36,381 bases of DNA from Chloroflexota bacterium. GTDB taxonomy: Bacteria; Chloroflexota; Anaerolineae; Caldilineales; Caldilineaceae. Position 1 is the stretch's first letter. Each line of letters starts with the position of its first letter. Both the position numbers and the translations under genes were made by a program. The DNA is taken from assembly GCA_003577005.1 (NCBI GenBank), contig QEUW01000029.1, forward strand, positions 1 through 36,381. Direction: 5' to 3'. Under the pieces are notes generated by a model that did no database searches, was not told where the DNA came from, and worked only from the letters and a program-made list of their open reading frames with translations. Below, piece by piece: positions 31,035 through 36,381 of the stretch.

Positions 31035-33215
31035 CTACAACAGCCACCAGAGCGCACCAGCCAACAGAAAGAGCCCGGCAAACGATGCGACGGCCAGGAG
31101 CAACAACCGGCCGGCGCTGACAAAATCTGCCGCCAGTTCCAAGGTCTGAAGCGGTGTCTCGGGTGTGGCGAGCCAGGTGCGTGTCACAGGCGGCACACCC
31201 ATCCCGGCTGAGAGCTGCACAGCCACCAGGCTGTTGCGGGCCAGTGTCCGCCAAGCGGTTGCCGCGGCTCGATAGTTGGCGGCCTTGCTGCGAGCAAGCA
31301 ATGCTGTTTCCGCCACCACTGTGTCGGCTGCGGCCAGATTGATATTGGGACTTTGTGCCTCGAACTGGTTGGCCTGCTGGTCGAGCGTGGCGGCAATACT
31401 GGTCCACTGCTCGTGTGTGCTGCGCAGATCGAGCGGCTGTGAGACGCGAACCTGCTGGCGTAACAATTGTGTCGTCTGTTCCACCTCCGGCGCAAGTTGC
31501 GCCAATAACGTGCGAACCAGCGCCCAGTCTGCCCCAGGCGGTGTGACGCGCGCCAGGTTGTTGGCGCCGACATTCGCCGGCAGGGTGAGCGTCAAGCGAA
31601 TCGCTTCAGCGCTGTCCTCCGGCTCAGAAGAAGCAGAGAGTGGTTGGAGCACCACTGTCACCTGGTTACTCCTATCAGCAGTTTCCCATGTTCGCACCAG
31701 CGCGTCGAGCGCCGAATGGGCCTCATCGGTGCGGCCAGGAACCGGCTGCACGGTACAGACCAGAGTAACCTGGCCGGGTGCAATGGTTACTGTTACTTGC
31801 CAGGTGGCAAAAAGCGGGCGAGCAGCGGGCGGCGGTTGCAGTTCGGCATCGCTCACCTGGGCACCGGCCAGGCGCATGGCTGCTTCGTTATCGCCTTGTT
31901 CCAACAACTCCAAAGCTTGGTGGACGGCGAGCGCACGTTTTGTCTCTGCTAGTGTATTCCCATCTACAGCGTGTGGCGGTAAGGTCGCCAACCGTTCGAC
32001 CACAGCAAAAGCGGCCGGCCAGTCGCGGCGGTCGCGCGCTTCGTTGAGTTGTAGGGTCAACCCTTCCACCTGCCATTGGAGTAGTTCTGTACGTTGTGGA
32101 TCGTCGGGTGGCAGGGCGGTCAATGCCTGGTCGGCCTCAGCGGTCATCAGATCCATATAGGTGCGGTCCACTGTCCCATCGACGCCTACCGACCGGGTAC
32201 GGTAAAGCGTCGCCAGACCGGCATGGAGCGCGGCCAACTCGCCCTGGGTCGCTGCGGCGCTGTCAATGCCGGCGCTGTAGGCGGCCACACCCTGGGCGAA
32301 AAACCGGTCGCGCAACGCCTGATCGGCGGCTGCGACAGACAACTGGGAATAGAGTTCACCCAGCCGGAGAAAGCTGGTAACCGGCGCACCAGGCCGCACA
32401 TCGGCAGTCGCCTGCACCAGTGACTGCCAGGTTGCCGGATGGATAAAGGAAAAGACAAAGGTCTCGGTCGGGAGCGGCGCGTCGTACAGCCAGCGGATAC
32501 GAGGGGCGGCGGTGGCGCCGGGCGCAAAATTCCACCCCTCCGGTGCAATGCGCAGCCAACCCTCCTCCGGGACGAGATCGCTGCCGCCCAGGCTCACACG
32601 CAGGCTGGGCTCACCGAGCCACTGGCGTAATGGCCGCGGGCTGTATGCCAATGTCGTCAGCGGTTCATCGTCAAGCTGCAGGCTGTAGTTTAGTTCGACA
32701 GCAATGGTAGAGTCGGCTGGTATCTGCACCTGAACGACCGGGCTGTCATCCTCGGCCTGGGTCACAGCCAGTGGCTGCTGATTGACCATCACCACCAGAT
32801 TGTCTGGCAGCAGCGGTGCGCCGGCCGCCGGTTCGGCCACCAGCTTGAGTGTCAGGGCGATTCGTTCCGTACTGGTATTTTGTAACCGGTAGAGGGCAGC
32901 GACGGCAGCCACGACGGGCCCACCGTCATAGCCAAGGTCGATATCGGCGGTATGGGTGTGGAGGCGGACGCTGGTTGTGGCAGCCGGCACGAGATAAAAA
33001 TGGTGTACGGTGGCCGCTTTATCTTGCCCGTAGATTGGCTGCGCCAGCACCATCACGGCAAACAGCGCCACGCCCAATTGCCAGATCTGGCCGCGGTTGA
33101 TAATCCGCCTACGTTGTTTGGCGCCCAAGTCATCTGTCGGGTGCGTAAGCGGTGTGCCTGGTCTAATCTCGGAGGCTCTCGTCGTTGCAGATGTATAGCG
33201 CCAAAAAAGTTGCAT
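31035..33215 (-). CDS. Large membrane-anchored surface protein, unknown family
   Basis: The protein has 726 residues from ATG 33215; a TTG at 33257 would add 14. An N-terminal helix (about 43-62, QLGVALFAVMVLAQPIYGQ) acts as signal or anchor, and a C-terminal helix (LLLLAVASFAGLFLLAGALW) ends the protein, so most of it lies outside the cell. The first outer part (about 65-250) is beta-rich and may be an Ig-like fold. The middle (about 300-450) is helical, Ala/Leu/Arg-rich and TPR-like (QALRDRFFAQGVAAYSAGID). The last part (about 460-690) has long, possibly coiled-coil helices. I do not recognise the family. It sits between TgpA-like and alpha-2-macroglobulin-like genes and is flanked by two MITE-like copies; copy 1 ends 11 nt from its stop codon. 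Confidence 0.75.
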   Translation of the reverse strand: MQLFWRYTSATTRASEIRPGTPLTHPTDDLGAKQRRRIINRGQIWQLGVALFAVMVLAQPIYGQDKAATVHHFYLVPAATTSVRLHTHTADIDLGYDGGPVVAAVAALYRLQNTSTERIALTLKLVAEPAAGAPLLPDNLVVMVNQQPLAVTQAEDDSPVVQVQIPADSTIAVELNYSLQLDDEPLTTLAYSPRPLRQWLGEPSLRVSLGGSDLVPEEGWLRIAPEGWNFAPGATAAPRIRWLYDAPLPTETFVFSFIHPATWQSLVQATADVRPGAPVTSFLRLGELYSQLSVAAADQALRDRFFAQGVAAYSAGIDSAAATQGELAALHAGLATLYRTRSVGVDGTVDRTYMDLMTAEADQALTALPPDDPQRTELLQWQVEGLTLQLNEARDRRDWPAAFAVVERLATLPPHAVDGNTLAETKRALAVHQALELLEQGDNEAAMRLAGAQVSDAELQPPPAARPLFATWQVTVTIAPGQVTLVCTVQPVPGRTDEAHSALDALVRTWETADRSNQVTVVLQPLSASSEPEDSAEAIRLTLTLPANVGANNLARVTPPGADWALVRTLLAQLAPEVEQTTQLLRQQVRVSQPLDLRSTHEQWTSIAATLDQQANQFEAQSPNINLAAADTVVAETALLARSKAANYRAAATAWRTLARNSLVAVQLSAGMGVPPVTRTWLATPETPLQTLELAADFVSAGRLLLLAVASFAGLFLLAGALWWLL

Positions 33216-33287
33216 TTCCGCACTGCTTTTGGTATCGTGACAGCTCACAGGTTGCAAACAGAGACAGATAAAAACAAAACCGATCTT

Positions 33288-33590
33288 ATGGTCAAGCTAA
33301 TCATGCAATGGGACATCCGAAAAGGCCGCGAGCAAGAATTCTCTGAATTCGTTGTGCGGGAATTTGCGCCCAAATTGATGCAACTTGGCGTCCAGCCCAG
33401 CGAAGTCCTGTATACCATGTATGGTGCAGGTCCGCAAATGCTGGCGATTGGCGTGGTCGAAAGCCGGGAAAGGGCCGCCGAGATCCTCCAAGGCAATGGC
33501 TGGAAGAAGCTCTATGACAGATTGACGAACTACGTAACGAACTATCACCACAAAGTTGTTCCCGACAACGGGCGAGACTTTCAACTTTAG
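33288..33590 (+). CDS. Small hypothetical protein (100 residues)
   Basis: The frame from ATG 33288 gives a 100-residue protein-like sequence: MVKLIMQWDIRKGREQEFSE and then FVVREFAPKLMQLGVQPSEV, ending in YHHKVVPDNGRDFQL. The first strand plus the EFSEFVVREFAPKL helix resembles the dimeric alpha/beta barrel (ABM/NIPSNAP-like) fold, but this is only a shape-level guess. No signal peptide is present and the SD is absent, so a leaderless or weakly translated mRNA is possible. It is divergent from the large surface-protein gene, separated by 72 nt. The longer upstream open frame is antisense to that gene and was rejected. Confidence 0.65.
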   Translation: MVKLIMQWDIRKGREQEFSEFVVREFAPKLMQLGVQPSEVLYTMYGAGPQMLAIGVVESRERAAEILQGNGWKKLYDRLTNYVTNYHHKVVPDNGRDFQL

Positions 33591-33689
33591 TCTTTCTACG
33601 CCGGGAAGTACCCTGGCCAAACTCATAAACACGCTATTCTTTCACTGTCCGCAGAAAACAACCCCTAGATCGCTCTAGCTGCCAGGTCT

Positions 33690-33709
33690 GATCGGCCAAT
33701 TGGCCGATC
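33690..33709. repeat. Perfect 20-bp palindrome
   Basis: GATCGGCCAATTGGCCGATC is a perfect palindrome about 100 nt after the small hypothetical gene and 31 nt before the MITE-like copy 2. It could be a protein-binding operator, or a hairpin without a T-tract. Its mirror symmetry is complete, which is unlikely by chance in a given spot. Confidence 0.55.
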
Positions 33710-33740
33710 CTGCTCGCCCGCAATTGTGCTATTTTCATTA

Positions 33741-33906
33741 GGTTCTGTTGACATTTGCGCGGCGTTGATGGGTGCGACGGGAACTGCAACCGTGCGTTGC
33801 ACCTGCAAGGTGCGATGCACGTACCCGTGCAACATCCTCGGCCAGAGGTGCAACGCACTTGGAAAGTGCATCGCACCTCTAGGCTAGCTGAAATGTCAAC
33901 AGAACC
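33741..33906. mobile_element. MITE-like element, copy 2 (longer)
   Basis: Perfect 16 bp terminal inverted repeats: GGTTCTGTTGACATTT (33741-33756) and AAATGTCAACAGAACC (33891-33906). Two internal palindromes follow each other: CGTGCGTTGCACCT/AGGTGCGATGCACG (33791-33804, 33808-33821) and AGAGGTGCAACGCACTT/AAGTGCATCGCACCTCT (33844-33860, 33864-33880). The second is nearly identical to the palindrome in copy 1, and the first is a diverged relative, so the element seems to have gained a second module. Non-coding. Similar sequence continues past the right repeat (GCATCTT) in both copies. Confidence 0.75.
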
Positions 33907-33987
33907 CAGCATCTTATAGCCGTTGTTCCTGCTGCCCGACTGAGTTGATTGACCGTATAGAATCGCGTTGCTGATGGGAGCCTATCT

Positions 33988-36381
33988 ATGAGTTCGTATG
34001 CCGCCATACATTCAGAACAACCACAACGATGGTGGATTCAATCCGCTCTAATAGCAATTGTCGGGTTCCTGGTCATCAGTGTCTTGTCTATTGCGACACT
34101 GACCGCTCAGGCATCGATGCTAAGTTTTGGTGTGGGGCGAGGCATCCTCTTTGTCGACCCTGCTGGTCGCAACCAGGCAGCCCTGTGGCTCAGTGGTTCC
34201 GCCACAGCGGTCAATTTTACCCTCTACGAATTAACCCCGGCCACCTTCCTGGAACGGTATCGCGACCAACAGCCCTGGGCGGAGGCGAGTATCGAGGTAG
34301 CGGGGCTGCCCGTAGCGGCAACCTGGCAACAGAATTTTGACGCCGCCGAACCCTTCACCAAGCACTCCGTCACCTTTCCGTCCATGCCCAGTGGTATCTA
34401 TGTCATCGAAGCAAGCCACCCCTCCCTTGGTCTGGCACGTGCGCTCGTGGCCGTCGGCCGCTCGGTGCTCGTGGTCAAACAGGGCAGCAGCGGCCAGTTG
34501 CTGGCCTGGGCTTCCTCTCTGCAAACAGGCCGCCCTATCAGTGACATGACCATCACAGTCTACGATGCCCAGGCCCAGGTCATCGCCACTGGGCCGACCG
34601 ATAACAATGGCGTCGCCCGCATCCAACTGGGGTTTGATCAACCAGCGCTCGTGCTCGGCCAGACAGGCGACGACACTACCATCGCCGGGGTGGACTGGCA
34701 GTGGCGCGCCAACGATGGGTACGGCTACTGGCAGGTGGCAGAAGAGCAAGATTACACTATCTATTTGCATACCGAGCGCCCCCTCTATCGACCGGGCGAT
34801 ACGATCTATTATAACGCAATTCTACGCGCCAATCAGAACGCGGGCTATAGTGTACCAGATCCCAGTATACCGATCTCAATCACATTGCGAGACTCTCGTC
34901 ACAATCTCGTCGCCACTCAGGTAAAATACACCGACGAATTTGGCGCCCTGGCCGGCGAATTTCGGCTGGCAGACGAGCCACCTTTGGGCCAGTATCAGCT
35001 CGAGCTGGCCATACAGGGGCAGACCCAGCACCAGCCGCTGCACGTTGAAGACTATCGCAAACCGGAGTACGAGGTTTCGATTGCGCTTCCATCCGCCCAT
35101 GCCATTGCCGGCGACCCGGTTGTGGTGACGGTGGCGGCCGACTATTTCTTTGGCCAGCCCGTTGCCGACGCCGCGGTGACGCTTCAGATCTATCGTAATC
35201 CTTACTATTGGAACTATTGGGACGGTGGGTGGATAGCCGACGCCAGCGCTGTAACGCCCGGCGAGTTGATCACCGAATTGACTGGGGTAACAGACAGCGC
35301 AGGCCGGTGGAGCACGACGGTCACGGTCGATACCACAGGGTCAACCGATGCCCAGTATCGTTTCAAGGCGACTGTAACCGACGCGCGCGGCCTGCCCGTC
35401 GCGGGCGAGCAAAGTATCCCCGTCTTTTGGAACAGCTACCAACTTGCCGTTGCCACCGAACGCTATGGCTACCGCAACACTGAACCGGTCACCGCGCACG
35501 TAGCGGCACGCACCCACAGCAATACGGCCCTGTCTGGCCAGCCGATCACAGTTCGCCTTATACGCGACGAGTGGCCAGCCAATACGACAACCGATGTGAT
35601 CCCGCCCCAGGAAGTGACGACCGACAGCGCCGGAGAAGCAACAGTTACATTGGGTCTGCTCCCACCGGGGTGGTACCGGCTGATCGCCACAGGGGTGGAT
35701 GAGCGCGGCCGTACCGTGACGGCGTCGCGCTATCTCTGGATCTATGCTGACGCTGCCGATGACTGGTGGTTTTCCTCCGACAACCGGCTCTCTGTCAGCG
35801 CCGACCGCAGCAGCTATGCAGTCGGCGATAGCGCCACCCTCCTCATCCAGTCTCAGGTGCAGGGTGTTGCGCTGCTCACGCTCGAGCGCGCCGGTGTCCA
35901 TCAGGAGCGGATCATCAACCTGAGCGGGCCCATGACCACGGTCGAGATCCCCATCAGCGCCGATTTTGCGCCCAATGTCTACGCAAAAGTGCATCTTTTC
36001 GCACGCACGGAGGCTGGCGCAAGTGATTCCACCGCCGAGGGCAAGTTGCTCACAGCGCAGACCGAACTGGTCGTTCCGGCAATTGACCGGCGGCTCACGG
36101 TGTCGATCAGTCCCGATGCGCAACGCTACGGGCCAGCCCAGGCCGCCACTTTGACCGTGCGTGTCACCGACGCCAACGATCAGCCGGTGAGCGCGCGTAT
36201 CAGCCTGGCGCTGGTCGACGAGGCGCTTTTTGCCCTCCAACCCGATTTGTCGGGCGATCTCTTTGACGCTTTTTACGGCCGCCGGCCGGCATCAGTCTTG
36301 ACCTACCATAGCCTGGTGCGCGAATCGAGCTACTATTATGGGCCAGTCGTCGACGCACCCGACGATATGGCGGAAGGCCCC
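33988..36381 (+). CDS. Alpha-2-macroglobulin family protein (partial, 3' end off window)
   Basis: An uninterrupted frame of 798 codons starts at ATG 33988 (GGGAG about 10 nt upstream) and leaves the window. An N-terminal membrane helix (about 17-39, SALIAIVGFLVISVLSIATL) exports and anchors it. The segment YLHTERPLYRPGDTIYYNAI (about 257-276) is the MG1/MG2 hallmark of bacterial alpha-2-macroglobulins, and repeated beta domains follow (TVTVDTTGSTDAQYRFKATV; SVSADRSSYAVGDSATLLIQ). The final visible part, ISLALVDEALFALQPD, matches the macroglobulin segment before the bait region. The thioester motif, if any, would lie beyond the window. These proteins trap proteases at the cell surface and often work with a penicillin-binding protein; here the neighbours are envelope proteins. 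Confidence 0.88.
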   Translation, partial: MSSYAAIHSEQPQRWWIQSALIAIVGFLVISVLSIATLTAQASMLSFGVGRGILFVDPAGRNQAALWLSGSATAVNFTLYELTPATFLERYRDQQPWAEASIEVAGLPVAATWQQNFDAAEPFTKHSVTFPSMPSGIYVIEASHPSLGLARALVAVGRSVLVVKQGSSGQLLAWASSLQTGRPISDMTITVYDAQAQVIATGPTDNNGVARIQLGFDQPALVLGQTGDDTTIAGVDWQWRANDGYGYWQVAEEQDYTIYLHTERPLYRPGDTIYYNAILRANQNAGYSVPDPSIPISITLRDSRHNLVATQVKYTDEFGALAGEFRLADEPPLGQYQLELAIQGQTQHQPLHVEDYRKPEYEVSIALPSAHAIAGDPVVVTVAADYFFGQPVADAAVTLQIYRNPYYWNYWDGGWIADASAVTPGELITELTGVTDSAGRWSTTVTVDTTGSTDAQYRFKATVTDARGLPVAGEQSIPVFWNSYQLAVATERYGYRNTEPVTAHVAARTHSNTALSGQPITVRLIRDEWPANTTTDVIPPQEVTTDSAGEATVTLGLLPPGWYRLIATGVDERGRTVTASRYLWIYADAADDWWFSSDNRLSVSADRSSYAVGDSATLLIQSQVQGVALLTLERAGVHQERIINLSGPMTTVEIPISADFAPNVYAKVHLFARTEAGASDSTAEGKLLTAQTELVVPAIDRRLTVSISPDAQRYGPAQAATLTVRVTDANDQPVSARISLALVDEALFALQPDLSGDLFDAFYGRRPASVLTYHSLVRESSYYYGPVVDAPDDMAEGP

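Overview
The window is about 36.4 kb of GC-rich bacterial DNA. It most likely comes from a Chloroflexota bacterium, perhaps of the Anaerolineae/Caldilineae type. That placement is inferred from the gene mix: a family-1 ABC sugar importer, a SpoIID-like protein with no sporulation genes around it, a TgpA-like transglutaminase, a bacterial alpha-2-macroglobulin, a CO/xanthine dehydrogenase-family enzyme, and intergenic short-unit repeat palindromes. It is not proven by any marker gene.

Left end (1-1000): the tail of an unknown basic protein, a consensus sigma-70-type promoter driving a 66-residue HTH protein, a tRNA-Arg(CCT) with an odd first base pair, a strong terminator hairpin and a large inverted repeat. 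Region 1-7 kb: an RsmC-like rRNA methyltransferase, a second SAM methyltransferase, an ECF sigma factor overlapping an aminoglycoside-phosphotransferase-fold kinase, a decayed MFS transporter, a WYL-domain regulator and a convergent metallo-beta-lactamase-fold hydrolase. Region 7-9 kb: an SDR oxidoreductase and a PPOX-family flavoprotein.

Region 9-14 kb is a complete ABC importer operon (lipoprotein binding protein, two permeases, ATPase). Each of its three intercistronic gaps holds a different hairpin made of short tandem units. A HigA-like antitoxin gene that seems to keep the first residues of a HigB toxin faces it. Region 14-21 kb: an MFS transporter fused to HEAT repeats, a second MFS transporter, an MsbA-like ABC exporter, a small HTH protein and an alpha/beta hydrolase. 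Region 21-26 kb on the minus strand: a three-subunit molybdenum hydroxylase whose FAD subunit has the four cysteines of a PaoB-type [4Fe-4S] cluster, followed by a SIMPL-domain protein.

Region 26-36.4 kb encodes cell-envelope proteins: a SpoIID/LytB-domain protein, a TgpA-like membrane transglutaminase, a large unrecognised membrane-anchored protein, a small unknown protein and an alpha-2-macroglobulin-like protein that runs off the window. Two copies of a MITE-like palindromic element flank the unrecognised gene.

The most notable structural theme is a set of intergenic imperfect palindromes. Several are built from a different 6-9 bp unit at each locus, and in many of the plus-strand ones the mismatches are G-U wobbles, as expected if they act as RNA hairpins.
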